Shown here piece after piece: positions 50,978 through 60,422 of a stretch of DNA of 64,000 nucleotides. This stretch comes from Blautia coccoides (lineage in GTDB: Bacteria > Bacillota > Clostridia > Lachnospirales > Lachnospiraceae): assembly GCF_034355335.1 (NCBI RefSeq), contig NZ_CP136422.1, forward strand, positions 3,258,501 to 3,322,500. The letters run 5' to 3'. The notes under the pieces were generated by a model. The model had not been told where the DNA came from. It saw only the letters and a list, made by a program, of their open reading frames with translations, and ran no database searches. Each line of letters begins with the position of its first letter. Within the stretch, counting starts at the first letter, position 1. The position numbers and the translations under genes are program-made.

Positions 50978-51700
50978 TCACTTCAAAGGATATAACTTAA
51001 GCTTACTAATTTTAGTTTTGAACTTATACAAATCATTATTTTTAAATCGTTGTCCATGTGCTGGGTAAATATAATCTACATTTTCATCCAACAATACTTT
51101 CCATGAATTTTCAAATTCTTTTTTATTCTCTACCCATATCGTTATCCTATGTAAACTCGGCAAACCATTCATTGCGGCATCTCCACAAAATATCTGATTT
51201 TTCACTTTTAAAGAAATAGAATCTGCTGTATGTCCTGGTGTGAATAATATTTTACCAGATAATAACGTTTCAATTCCAGAAACATTATCTTTTGTTATCT
51301 CTATAAATCTTTTTTTATAGGTTTCATCTATTGCAGGAAAAAGATGTTTTCCATTGCCCAATAACTTCATAATGCAACAAAAGAATAATGCAAGCCTACT
51401 ACTGCAACCACCCTCAAATGAATTTTGTCCTCTTGCCAAAACTGAAAATGCCTTTTCACTAATGATACAAGTAATATTTGGATGTTTATCCAATGCCTCT
51501 TTTAGAAAACCGGCATGGTCATCATGGGCGTGTGTTAGAAAAATATATTTAATATTAGCCCAAGAAATTCCTTTTCGTTTCATAGATGAAGTACATTTTG
51601 AATAATTATTTTCATAGCCTGTATCAATCATTACAAACCCATCTTTAGTCTGGTAAAGATATGTATTCATGACTCTGTTTCCTGCATTATATATTTTCAT
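50978..51700 (-). CDS. MBL-fold metallo-hydrolase
   Basis: 240 residues. Metallo-beta-lactamase fold motifs: THAHDDHAG (HxHxDH, about 55-63), FTPGHTADS (His), FCGDAA (Asp) and PAHGQRF (His). All zinc ligands present. Similar proteins are glyoxalase II-like or broad hydrolases; the substrate is unknown. Upstream AGGAGATG gives a good start. Single gene, AT-rich, followed after the stop by AAACTGGAATTTGAAG on the plus strand. Confidence 0.88.
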   Translation of the reverse strand: MKIYNAGNRVMNTYLYQTKDGFVMIDTGYENNYSKCTSSMKRKGISWANIKYIFLTHAHDDHAGFLKEALDKHPNITCIISEKAFSVLARGQNSFEGGCSSRLALFFCCIMKLLGNGKHLFPAIDETYKKRFIEITKDNVSGIETLLSGKILFTPGHTADSISLKVKNQIFCGDAAMNGLPSLHRITIWVENKKEFENSWKVLLDENVDYIYPAHGQRFKNNDLYKFKTKISKLKLYPLK

Positions 51701-51793
51701 ACATCTCCTCCAACAAATTATTTGTAGATATATCGGACTTCCCGCAATTCTTTCCCTCCTATATTATCATCCAAAAAATCATCTGTCGGTGTA

Positions 51794-52255
51794 CTACTCA
51801 AATTCACCTATTACATTTCCGCTTTGAATAATATGACCTTTTGCCCTTCTTAAAAAAGTTCCTTTCATAGAATTGGCACTTAAATTTAATTCACAATCCA
51901 AAGCATAGATAGTAAAGAGGTAGATATGCTTTTTCCCTTTCGGAGGTTTAGGTCCAGCATATTGATGGAAACCATATCCAACCCCTTGAACTGCATTTCC
52001 CAACACTTTCTTACCCACTGGAATTCCTTTCTCGATTTTATCAGTTGCGGGAATATTCCAAATAATCCAATGGGTGAATTTTTTTATTGGGTGTGTCAAG
52101 TCCTCCAACGTAATAGCTAACGTTTTAGCATTGGGCAACAAATTTTTAATAATAAACTCTGGCGATATGTTTTGTCCACGCCCAGTATATTCAATCGGGA
52201 TTTTTTTACCCGTTTTCATTCCGGTACACACAAAATCTAATTCCGTCTTTTCCAT
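51794..52255 (-). CDS. YbhB/YbcL (PEBP/Raf-kinase-inhibitor-like) protein
   Basis: 153 residues. PEBP-fold core: IPIEYTGRGQNISPEFIIKNLLPNAKTLAITLEDLTHPIKKFTHWIIWNIPATDKIEKGIP and GYHQYAGPKPPKGKKHIYLFTIYALD (Gly-x-Gly to YxGPxPPxG motif). Cytoplasmic; bacterial members have no agreed function. Stands alone between AT-rich spacers. Confidence 0.88.
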   Translation of the reverse strand: MEKTELDFVCTGMKTGKKIPIEYTGRGQNISPEFIIKNLLPNAKTLAITLEDLTHPIKKFTHWIIWNIPATDKIEKGIPVGKKVLGNAVQGVGYGFHQYAGPKPPKGKKHIYLFTIYALDCELNLSANSMKGTFLRRAKGHIIQSGNVIGEFE

Positions 52256-52304
52256 AACAAAAATTACCTTTCAATTTATTCAGCCCTAAAACTTCAAATT
52301 TTCA

Positions 52305-52514
52305 TTACTCTTCGATTTTATTAAAAATGACTGTTTCCTCTTTCATAGATATTTTACCAACTTGATAACCATACTCTATTAATTCTTTTTTATATTTTAA
52401 AAATGAATGGTCTATGGCTATCCCTGCAATGTTAGAAATTTCATCAAAAGTCAATTTAATAGATTGGTTTCCATTTTTCTGTACATATTCCCACAAAGAA
52501 TTGTATTTACTCAT
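52305..52514 (-). CDS. Small conserved hypothetical protein
   Basis: 69 residues, MSKYNSLWEYVQKNGNQSIKLTFDEISNIAGIAIDHSFLKYKKEL..., a compact soluble protein with a winged-helix-like pattern known to me from unnamed small proteins of Clostridia. GGAGAAC precedes the ATG. Its position between PEBP and HTH genes gives no functional clue. Confidence 0.6.
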   Translation of the reverse strand: MSKYNSLWEYVQKNGNQSIKLTFDEISNIAGIAIDHSFLKYKKELIEYGYQVGKISMKEETVIFNKIEE

Positions 52515-52542
52515 TGTTTTGTTCTCCTTTTCAAATTCAAAT

Positions 52543-53013
52543 TTAACAGTCTTCCAATTTCATGATTGCTCTTCTGATTTTGATCCTTAGTATTAAACCA
52601 AACCCCCATACAAAACATCCACATATCATTGTTATAATCATTTGGATTGTAGTAACTGCTAATATTTTTGTTAGTGATATTGTAATAATGATTCCAATAA
52701 AAATTAGAATTTCAGTTAAAACTCCAAATGTTTCAAGTTGAGATTTAGTTTTTAAAATATTCAATGCAGATTTTTCACCTTTAATGGTTTTTTCATAATC
52801 TTTCATCTTCTTTGCATATAGTAACTCTGATATCTGAATATCAAGAGCCTTACATAAAGGTTCATATAACGATAGATCTGGCATTGTTTTGCCATTCTCC
52901 CATCTGGAAATAGATTTATCACTAACTCCTAATATTTCTGCAAGTTGTGACTGAGTGAGCCCCTTCTCCTTTCTACAAGTAAATATAAATTCTCCTATTT
53001 TCTGTTGATTCAT
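52543..53013 (-). CDS. XRE-family regulator with membrane tail
   Basis: 156 residues. Clear N-terminal HTH: IGEFIFTCRKEKGLTQSQLAEILGVSDKSISRWENGKTMPDLSLYEPLCKALDIQISELL (4-63). Two hydrophobic helices follow (about 95-113 and 119-140), so it is probably membrane-anchored. Such XRE proteins with two-helix tails occur widely in Clostridia and may respond to envelope signals. Targets unknown; the downstream 69-residue gene is 28 bp away and may be cotranscribed. Confidence 0.82.
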   Translation of the reverse strand: MNQQKIGEFIFTCRKEKGLTQSQLAEILGVSDKSISRWENGKTMPDLSLYEPLCKALDIQISELLYAKKMKDYEKTIKGEKSALNILKTKSQLETFGVLTEILIFIGIIITISLTKILAVTTIQMIITMICGCFVWGFGLILRIKIRRAIMKLEDC

Positions 53014-53342
53014 ATTCTACATGCCCCTTTCTTTTATGTCTAATCCTATCCATTTTCATCATAAAAGAACAGGACAGAAAGTGAGAGTCGGTGATAAACA
53101 CTAATTTTCCAGTTTTTCATATATTTTAATTTCATTGAAAAGGAGCTTGCCGCTTCTTCGTGGGTGCGCGGATAAGCATAGTTACATTATAACATGTAAC
53201 GGAGAGAATGATGGTTGTCGTTAGCCATCTTTTTTTCTTTTTTGGAAAAATATGGGCCAGGTGTAACTCTTACGAGTCGTACCTGGCCCTGTCTGAGACT
53301 ATCTATTTCCCGACTGTCCCGTTACATTTAAAATCCCACAAT
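53014..53342. other. Spacer with palindrome, mini-ORF and hairpin
   Basis: 329 bp. GTTACAT-TATAAC-ATGTAAC (53181-53200) is a perfect 7-bp dyad. It is followed by GGAGAGA and ATGATG (53208-53213), a possible 49-codon plus-strand frame running to 53357 and starting MMVVVSHLFFFF. A hairpin GGGCCAGGT/ACCTGGCCC with inner ACTC/GAGT lies at 53254-53289. Whether the mini-ORF is translated is open; it would overlap the end of the converging M50-type gene. Confidence 0.5.
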
Positions 53343-53879
53343 TTATTTCCCTTGTAAAATCTTCCACCAATTCTGAATAACTTTTTTCTTCCACATCCAC
53401 ATTATATACAAAATTTCCACAGCCAATGCACACACAGTTACAAGAAGCGGCTGGATCTTTGAAATCTCTAGTAATTGACTGATATCATCCGAGGGTGACG
53501 CATTTCCCAAAATGTAAAGAATCGGGACGAAAATCCATGCCAGCAGACTTCCCGCTGAGATAATGGTAATATAAAATACAAATATATGATAAAGTTTCCT
53601 GCCGCTGTCTTTTTTGTAAAAGAACAGAAAACAAATGGAAACTAACAGTGGCAGCAACACACCTGCCAAATACAAAAGGGAATGGGTCAATATCGTATAG
53701 TTTCCGCCCACCGACGTGGAAAAAGCCCCTACAATGCTAAACCCAGTTACCTTAGCCCCGCAAAAAATGCTGACCAAAGCATGGCCTGCTTCATGCAAAA
53801 AAATGTAAATGGGAACTACCACAATCGCAACGGCAATGGAAATTGCTACATTTGCTACTTTCTGATCCTTCTCGTTCAT
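53343..53879 (-). CDS. M50-type membrane metallopeptidase-like protein
   Basis: 178 residues from the ATG at 53879 (GGAAGGG upstream). HEAGHALVS at about 29-37 is the zinc-binding HExxH of site-2-protease-like M50 enzymes, placed in the first membrane helix (about 12-42). Four to five hydrophobic segments. A downstream third-ligand Asp motif (LDG/NxxPxxPLDG) is not obvious, so activity is uncertain. Unknown substrate; single gene. Confidence 0.7.
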   Translation of the reverse strand: MNEKDQKVANVAISIAVAIVVVPIYIFLHEAGHALVSIFCGAKVTGFSIVGAFSTSVGGNYTILTHSLLYLAGVLLPLLVSICFLFFYKKDSGRKLYHIFVFYITIISAGSLLAWIFVPILYILGNASPSDDISQLLEISKIQPLLVTVCALAVEILYIMWMWKKKVIQNWWKILQGK

Positions 53880-53963
53880 AAAAGCCCTTCCATAATCTCT
53901 TTTCTTCAAGTATACTAAATGTAATTCACTTTGTAAATCAACGAAAAATCATGAGTGATAACT

Positions 53964-54309
53964 ATGTATACAGCATCATCGACCCGTTACCAATCTATGC
54001 GCTACTTCCGCTGCGACGACAGCGGCCTTCGGCTGCCGGCAGTCTCTTTAGGATTTTGGCATAATTTTGGAGATACGGCTCCTTACGAAAAAATGAAACA
54101 GCTCTGTCTCACAGCCTTCGACCGCGAAATCACCCACTTTGATTTAGCAAATAATTACGGACCCACTCCGGGTAGTGCAGAAAAGAACTTGGGTCTCATT
54201 CATAAAGAGCATCTCACGCTTACCGGGATGAGCTGGTTATCAGCACCAAAGCTGGCTACGATATGTGGGATGGCCCTTTTCGTCTAAGAAGGCGAAACTG
54301 CAAACTACG
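53964..54309 (+). pseudogene. Aldo/keto reductase, truncated and frameshifted
   Basis: About 85 N-terminal residues match YghZ-type aldo-keto reductases: MRYFRCDDSGLRLPAVSLGFWHNFGD, FDLANNYGPTPGSAEKNLG. The match then shifts frame near 54200, where YRDELVISTKAGYDMWDGPFRLRRR continues in another frame. It stops at the 3' end of the converging VOC gene, so only about one third of the enzyme remains. Confidence 0.8.
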
Positions 54310-54724
54310 TTTCGTTCGTACTTCCAATTTCAAGTAGATTGCCTTCCGGGTCGGCAACATAAAAGTTACGGATGCCAAAAGGATAGGTGATGGGTTCTCC
54401 AGTGGGAAAGCGCAGTCCTAACTTTGATAGCCGCTCATATTCCTCATCCACATCAGCAAAACTCGGTAGCCACAAGGCAATTTCAAATGATTGGTTAATT
54501 CCCTTTGGCGGAACATAACTCTCTCCAATAGCCTTTACGAATTGCTCTCTGCTGTACATGAATAAAGACAGCGAACCGCTTGCTGTTTCAAACTCCGCGA
54601 AATCCCCGCCATCCCATTGTGTAGAAAAACCCAATATATCTCTGTAAAATCGAACCATACTATCCATATCTCCGACTAATAGACTCGCACCTATCCTTAC
54701 ATTACGTCCGTTCAATATCATCAT
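54305..54724 (-). CDS. VOC (glyoxalase/bleomycin-resistance fold) protein
   Basis: 139 residues, two beta-alpha-beta-beta-beta modules: VRIGASLLVGDMDSMVRFYRDILGF and ...FADVDEEYERLSKLGLRFPTGEPITYPFGIRNFYVADPEGNLLEIGS. The final DPEGNLLEI motif with Glu metal ligand is typical. AAAGGAG precedes tandem ATGs. Role unknown; members range from lyases to drug-binding proteins. Confidence 0.85.
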   Translation of the reverse strand: MMILNGRNVRIGASLLVGDMDSMVRFYRDILGFSTQWDGGDFAEFETASGSLSLFMYSREQFVKAIGESYVPPKGINQSFEIALWLPSFADVDEEYERLSKLGLRFPTGEPITYPFGIRNFYVADPEGNLLEIGSTNET

Positions 54725-54953
54725 CTCCTTTGTTTTTGGTCGCCTTTTCCACCTAAGGTGTATTTGTTTCCATTCTAAAGCTACGTCTCATAAAAGTCAA
54801 ATTTAGAGCGGCATAGTTAAAAATTGTCACTTGTTTCTACAAACCTTTATAACGCTTTAGTAAATATGTTGGCATTTTGGCGGTAAAATATAAAAGCTTG
54901 AAAATCAGTGTTGGACTACCTGTTCGCGTATCAGAAGGATTCATAAGATCGGA

Positions 54954-56647
54954 TTACTTTATGCGAGGAGCACTCTTAACATGTCTGCCTACTGTCAGCC
55001 GCACGGTGCAGCCTGCACCAGGAGCAGAATCAACGGTCACGCCACAGCCCGGCCCATATATGAGCTTTAAGCGGCTGTCCACGTTTTGCAGACCCACGCC
55101 GCTTTTCTTGGGCGACTCTTTCGCAGGCAGCGCCGCGGGGTCGAAGCCCACACCGTTATCCGCCACAGTAAAGAGCAGCTGTTCCCCATCCTCTTCCACT
55201 GTCACGGTGATCCGTCCAGGGACGTTCATCGGCTTGATGCCGTGGTAAATGCTGTTCTCCACAAGGGGCTGGAGGATGATCTTGGGCACCGTGTAATCCA
55301 GCAGCTCCTCCGGGGCAGAAATTTTATAACTGAGTTTCCCCTCATACCGTTCTTTTTGAATATACAAGTACTGCCGCACATGCTCCAGCTCATCAGCCAC
55401 GGTGACCAGTTCCCGCCCCCCGCCAAGGGACAACCGAAAGAAAGCGGCCAGGGATTTGGTGAGAGCGATCACTTTTTTGCTGTCGCCAAATTCAGCCATC
55501 CAAACGATAGTGTCCAGGGTGTTGTAGAGAAAATGAGGATTGATCTGGCTCACCAGTACACTAAGCTCCGCCTGGCGCAGCGTCTTTTCCTTGTCAGAGA
55601 CCTCTTCCATCAGCTCCAGCACGCGGCGGATCATCCGGTTGTAATTTCCGGCCAGCAGCTCCACTTCGGTAAAGCCATACTTTTGCACACTGATCTCCGC
55701 CAGTCTTTCAATCTCGTTCATACCCTGTTCCAGATCGGCCATAGGTGCTGCCAGCCGACGGGTGAAGAGAAAGCCAAACAGCAGTACCATCCCGAAGAGT
55801 ATGCCACCGGTCAGCAGCACCGCTTCAAAAAGCTGCTGCTTCAGCATGTACAGGGTATCCAAAGACACTACGCCCACCATTGTCCAGCCAGCGTTCTCGA
55901 TTTTTGTCTGATAAGTGAGCAGGTTCTGCTTTTTGTCGTAGCCATCCCCTTCTGCCAAAATTGTCCGCAGTAACTTCTGCTTGTTTGGTTCGGAAAAATA
56001 ACTGGTGTCCTTGTGGTAAACCGGCTCGCCTTTGTCGTTCAAGAGGAATACATAGCCTCCCGTTCCCAGATCCAGGCTGCTTAGATGGTCCTCGACAACG
56101 CTGTATGGCATATCCATCAGCAGGACGCCCAGATTTTCACCGGCAGCATCGATGATCTCTGTACTGATGGAAATTACCCAGTTATCCTTATCAGAGGAAA
56201 AACTCTGCATCCGGGCACCAGTAAGAACGGGCATGGTATTGTGGATGGATTCCATATACCAGTCCTCCTTCATCATATCCTCTGAAACTGACATATCGAG
56301 GCCTCTTCATTTGAAAGGATTCGTCCGTCTTTGGAAACCACGACGACGGATTTTATGGCACTGTCGTTTTCAAGCAGCACATTAATACGGGACAGAAGCC
56401 CATCCCGCAGGCTCTCATCATTCCCGGAAAGGTATTGCCTGAGGGTGGGGTCACTTGCGAAAACATTGGACTCCCCTTTCACATGGGCGATGTATGTGGA
56501 GAGGTTGGTTCCGCTCAGTTCCATCAACTCGTGCGTTTTGGACACGGTCTCATCCATCAGCAGATTGGCTGCAAAAAAATAGATCGCTCCACTGAGAACT
56601 AGGATTACCGCCAGCCCCGTACCCAGGAAGAACAGAGGAAGCTGCAC
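54954..56647 (-). pseudogene. YesM/LytS-type sensor histidine kinase with frameshift
   Basis: Two overlapping frames form one kinase. The 5' part (56273-56647) has TM1 (about 4-26) and the start of an external Cache-like domain, ending GRILSNEEA. The 3' part (54954-56294) continues MSVSEDMMKEDWYMESIHN, TM2, HAMP, His_kinase box LVSQINPHFLYNTLDTIVW and HATPase DNGVGFDP, GVGLQNVDSRL. The frames change near 56285. No response regulator is adjacent, and the 5' end is also abrupt: no good start or ribosome binding site (GTG 56647). Most likely an inactive remnant, unless the shift is a sequencing error. Confidence 0.8.
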
Positions 56648-56683
56648 GCCGAACCGTCGGAACCATCTCCGTAAGCTATACTT

Positions 56684-57028
56684 TTATGTCGCCCTTACTG
56701 AAGAAGAGGCTGCCGCCATGATAGCCGGGTTATAAACCATCCTTCCAAAGCTCCGGATCATAAGAACGCGACCAGCCTCTAGCTGCAATTTCTCATATGG
56801 CATGGGGAACGCATAGTCCTCACTGTCGATGGTAATGGCCACATTCATTTTTTCGGCCCTGCCGTCTGGCTCCTCCGATCTGCTCATCACCGGGGTATCA
56901 CTCTGCCCGTCGGTACCCTGCCCACCAGCGCCGGGAGTATCTGCACAGCCCACGCAGGTGAATACAGCCACCGCTAAAAACGTCAATACGATCAACTTGT
57001 CTTTTTTTATCTTTACTACATCAATCAT
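56684..57028 (-). CDS. Small lipoprotein with partial cyclophilin-like domain
   Basis: 114 residues. Signal peptide KLIVLTFLAVAVFTCVGC with lipobox VGCA (Cys about 28), then a Gly/Ser/Asp-rich linker and the start of a cyclophilin-like module (MNVAITIDSEDYAFPMPYEKLQLEAGRVLMI). The end ...AAASSSVRAT stops early compared with the usual length of that domain, and the next gene fragment begins abruptly, so a deletion may have joined the two. Overlaps nothing; starts 2 bp after the chemoreceptor gene's stop. Possibly non-functional. Confidence 0.55.
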   Translation of the reverse strand: MIDVVKIKKDKLIVLTFLAVAVFTCVGCADTPGAGGQGTDGQSDTPVMSRSEEPDGRAEKMNVAITIDSEDYAFPMPYEKLQLEAGRVLMIRSFGRMVYNPAIMAAASSSVRAT

Positions 57029-57029
57029 C

Positions 57030-59066
57030 CTACATTTTGAATTTTGCGATTAACTCCTCCAGAAGGACCGCCTGGGCGGAAAGTTCTTCGCTGGCAGCTG
57101 CACTTTCCTCTGCGGTCGCGGAATTCCCCTGTGTAACATTAGAAATCTGAGAAATTGCCCGTGTGATATGTGCAACAGAATCTGCCTGCTCACTGGAAGC
57201 TTTGGTAATTTCCGCAAGTGCATCTGCGACTTCCCCAGCCCCTTCTTTGACATTCTGAAGAGACATGGCTGTTTCGTCCGCTATCTGTACACCGTTTTCC
57301 ACGATATCCAGAGAACTGTCAATCAGCGCGCCTGTAGTTTTTGCCGCCTCAGAACTTTTGGCAGCCAGATTTCTGACCTCTCCGGCCACTACGGAGAATC
57401 CTTTTCCTGCATCGCCCGCCCTGGCAGCTTCAACAGCGGCATTTAGGGAAAGAATATTCGTCTGGAAAGCGATATCTTCAATGACTTTCAGGATGCTTCC
57501 TATCTTGTGTGAACTCTCCTGTATCTCCTTCATTGCTTTGAGCATCTCATGCATCCGGCGGTCACTCTCCACAGCTTCCATTCCAACAGCGGCGGCCTTT
57601 TCGTTGGCGGTATCCGAATGATCGGCATTTGAGTTGACCTTACGGGATATCTCATGTATACTTGCTGCGAGTTCTTCCACCGTCCCAGCCTGTTCAGAAG
57701 CACCCTGGGCAAGTGACTGAGCACCCTCGGATACCTGTTCGGAACCAACCGAAACCTGTTCGGCCGCTCCCTTGATCTGTTTCAGAGTCGTATTCAAAGA
57801 TTCAATAATCTGCTCGAGGGCATTTCTGATATCCTGAAAATCTCCGACATAATTCCCCTTCACAGCAACCTCCAGATTTCCGCGTGAAATCTCCCCGAGT
57901 ATGTATGAAATATCCTGAATCATCTCTTTTAATGAACGGATTGCAGACCTTGTACTGTCCGCCAGGAGTCCGATCTCATCATTTCGCATGGTCTTAAGCT
58001 CTACATTCAGATTGCCCCTGGCAAACTCCTGCATTCCTCCACTGATCTCTGATAAAGGTTTTGTAACCCTCCGGATAATGGTAATGATGATAAACACCAG
58101 CAGTGCAAGCACTACAATGGCCAGAACAGCAAGAATAGATATGAGGTGGTTGCGTGTGGCATTCATCTCGGAAACCGGCAGCGTGGCAATAGCCAGCCAG
58201 TCAGTTGTCTCACTGTCTCTGAATACAGAGGTGTACTGGTTACCCTGGTAAGTGAAATGATAGTTACCATTATAGTTATCTTTTACCTTTTGTTTATATT
58301 CATCCGTGATATCAAGCTCGTCTACATTTTTATTTACAGCTAATGGGTCATTGCTGTATACATATACATTATTATTGGAAATCAGTTCCATATATCCATG
58401 TTCCCCCACATGGATACCGGATATCAATTCGCTCAGGCTGTCAAGTGTTACATCCAGACCCATGAAGCCAGCTATTTCAGAATCGTAATATACAGGTGTT
58501 ACGATCGTAACAACGTTTTTCCCTGTTATTCCGTCAACATAAGGGTTGGAGATTGCCGTTTTCCTTTCCGCCAGGGCCAGATGATACCATTCCAGGTCAT
58601 CTAAACCGGCCTTTCCGTATTCGCCGGAAGGGATAACGTAACAGTCTGTTCTTTCATCGGCAATCCATGCCTGGAGCACCTGCTCGTCCTCAGTTGCCGC
58701 CATAATATTGTTCAATTCCTGTGTGACATCACTTAGATATTCATAGTTTCCGATATCATCGGGGGTTGCAACGGCATGAAAATATTTGCCAAAGATACTG
58801 TCATTTTCATAAAGGCTGACTATGGCAATCTTTCCGCTGAAAAAATCATCGACAACAGAAACGGCATAATCAGTCTGTGCATCTATCAGCTGAGTATTTA
58901 AGCCCGATATGGAGCCTGAAGCCATAAAGCCGGCAATGGTGATCATACCAATCAGTGCCGGCACAAGAACAGCAAGCAGACTCCAGCTAATCTTCCGGCT
59001 GATGCTGCTATGTTTCCCGGCTGTTTTCTTCGCAGGTATTTTTGTTGGCTCTTTGTAACTGGACAT
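57030..59066 (-). CDS. Methyl-accepting chemotaxis protein with Cache sensor
   Basis: 678 residues. TM1 (about 20-45), a dCache-type external domain (about 50-305, with DLEWYHLALAERKTAISNPYVDGITGKNVVTIVTPVY, the classic Cache signature), TM2 (about 308-330), HAMP (330-385), then a long coiled-coil signalling domain with tip EAARAGDAGKGFSVVAGEVRNLAAKSSEAAK. C-terminal TAEESAAASEELSAQAVLLEELIAKFKM lacks a CheR pentapeptide. The start at 59066 is preceded by GAGGTT. Ligand unknown. No flagellar or che genes are near. A tail fragment of a similar receptor is at 63039-63200. Confidence 0.93.
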   Translation of the reverse strand: MSSYKEPTKIPAKKTAGKHSSISRKISWSLLAVLVPALIGMITIAGFMASGSISGLNTQLIDAQTDYAVSVVDDFFSGKIAIVSLYENDSIFGKYFHAVATPDDIGNYEYLSDVTQELNNIMAATEDEQVLQAWIADERTDCYVIPSGEYGKAGLDDLEWYHLALAERKTAISNPYVDGITGKNVVTIVTPVYYDSEIAGFMGLDVTLDSLSELISGIHVGEHGYMELISNNNVYVYSNDPLAVNKNVDELDITDEYKQKVKDNYNGNYHFTYQGNQYTSVFRDSETTDWLAIATLPVSEMNATRNHLISILAVLAIVVLALLVFIIITIIRRVTKPLSEISGGMQEFARGNLNVELKTMRNDEIGLLADSTRSAIRSLKEMIQDISYILGEISRGNLEVAVKGNYVGDFQDIRNALEQIIESLNTTLKQIKGAAEQVSVGSEQVSEGAQSLAQGASEQAGTVEELAASIHEISRKVNSNADHSDTANEKAAAVGMEAVESDRRMHEMLKAMKEIQESSHKIGSILKVIEDIAFQTNILSLNAAVEAARAGDAGKGFSVVAGEVRNLAAKSSEAAKTTGALIDSSLDIVENGVQIADETAMSLQNVKEGAGEVADALAEITKASSEQADSVAHITRAISQISNVTQGNSATAEESAAASEELSAQAVLLEELIAKFKM

Positions 59067-59107
59067 ATTTATGAACCTCTTCTTCTTTTTTTGTATAGTG
59101 TGCGTAC

Positions 59108-59344
59108 TTATTTTACCAGGGAACCATATTCCACGGTTCCGTTCTCCCATATGTCAGTGATACAGTATACATGTCCGGCACGGGCCTCTTTCATCACGAA
59201 TCCTTCACTGTTTTTTGTAATAGTTACTCTTCCACTTCCGGGAACCTCGTCGCCGTCCTGATAGGTATCCATAAGTCCGGACGGCCATCTTTCGGTCGTG
59301 ATACTCACCAGCTCTGCTGAAAAACATAAGGTCAATCGATTCAT
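59108..59344 (-). CDS. Hypothetical protein, possible remnant
   Basis: 78 residues. The part GSGRVTITKNSEGFVMKEARAGHVYCITDIWENGTVEYGSLVK looks like a genuine beta-rich protein end, but the first 30 residues are not convincing and no ribosome binding site is visible. It may be the 3' remnant of a larger gene. Between the chemoreceptor and a 280-bp spacer. Confidence 0.3.
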   Translation of the reverse strand: MNRLTLCFSAELVSITTERWPSGLMDTYQDGDEVPGSGRVTITKNSEGFVMKEARAGHVYCITDIWENGTVEYGSLVK

Positions 59345-59623
59345 TATAACATTTTATATCCAACAGGCAAAGACCTTACAGCAGTTTTCTTTTGCATTTT
59401 AAACCTGCACTTTTGTAATATGAGTATTATACTTTACTGGCTGGAAATTTATATAAGAAAAGTCGGACAGGATTTATTAAATACGCTCTAATACTCACAA
59501 AGAAAGCCGTCAAATCACATAACATTTCTAGCAGCAGTCCCCATCTCAATTTGAGAATTTTCAAAAATATATTTCCGTCTTTCTCTGCACAGTTGACGAT
59601 TATTTTTTATGTACGTGCAAAAT

Positions 59624-60343
59624 TCATTTTGATCCAGAAAATCCAAGTTCTCCAGTGTCCAGCGCTATCTTAGCTGCCTTTTTGGCATGGATAAGGGTGG
59701 TGTCGTAAACAGGAAGTGAAGAATCCGATTGATGAATAAGAAGCCCAATCTCAGTACAGCCAAGAATCACACCATTTGCGCCTTTTTTCTTTAGGCATTC
59801 AATTACTTTCTCAAATTTTATACGCGACTCTTCCTTTATTTTCCCTAAACAGAGTTCTTGGAAGATAATATCATTAATAACATCAATATCAGTATCATCT
59901 GGGATAACAACATCTATCCCCCTATCAATCAGCCTCTTCTTATAAAAATCCTGCGTCATCGTGTACTTTGTACCAAGTAATCCAACCTTCTCAATTTGAT
60001 TTTTTTGAAGTTCATCCGCTGTGGCATCTGCGATATGAATAATAGGGACATGGATCATTGAGGCAATTTGTGGCACTACCTTATGCATCGTATTGGTACA
60101 AATCAGAATGAAGTCCACTCCAGCAATTTCTAAACTCTGTGCGGCCCTTCCAAGAATATCACCGCTTTTTTCCCAGTCCCCGCTTGACTGACATTTTTCT
60201 ATTTCATCGAATTCTACGCTGTAAAGAATAATCTTGGCCGAATGAAGACCGCCAAGTCTCTTTTTAACTTCTTCGTTGATAATCCGGTAATATGGAACAG
60301 TGCTTTCCCAACTCATTCCGCCAATCAATCCAATCGTTTTCAT
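59624..60343 (-). CDS. Aspartate/glutamate racemase-family protein
   Basis: 239 residues. The two catalytic cysteines are in ILICTNTMHK (about 81) and ILGCTEIGLLI (about 194), with GLIGGMSWESTVPYYRIINEEVKK at the N-terminus, as in YgeA-type aspartate racemases. Complete length. PLP-independent racemisation of an amino acid is expected; some relatives prefer other amino acids. Single gene followed (on the minus strand) by about 280 bp of spacer. Confidence 0.88.
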   Translation of the reverse strand: MKTIGLIGGMSWESTVPYYRIINEEVKKRLGGLHSAKIILYSVEFDEIEKCQSSGDWEKSGDILGRAAQSLEIAGVDFILICTNTMHKVVPQIASMIHVPIIHIADATADELQKNQIEKVGLLGTKYTMTQDFYKKRLIDRGIDVVIPDDTDIDVINDIIFQELCLGKIKEESRIKFEKVIECLKKKGANGVILGCTEIGLLIHQSDSSLPVYDTTLIHAKKAAKIALDTGELGFSGSK

Positions 60344-60390
60344 ATTTTAATTTCTCCCAATTTTTATTTTGAAATCTAATTAGAACTTCA

Positions 60391-60422
60391 GATTTTTCAG
60401 TTTGAAAAAACTGGAATTTAAC
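60391..60422. repeat. Intergenic repeat, second full copy
   Basis: GATTTTTCAGTTT, GAAA, AAACTGGAATTTAAC: same motif as 50451-50482, here overlapping the stop codon (60418-60420) of the QueG-like gene. Hairpin CAGTTT/AAACTG. Confidence 0.7.

Noticed and set aside
50451..60422. Classical integron attC sites behind each gene
   Set aside because: The ATTTAAC-type core is on the wrong side relative to a canonical attC pair, no integron integrase is present, and the shorter copies lack a second core. Kept only as an unexplained repeat.
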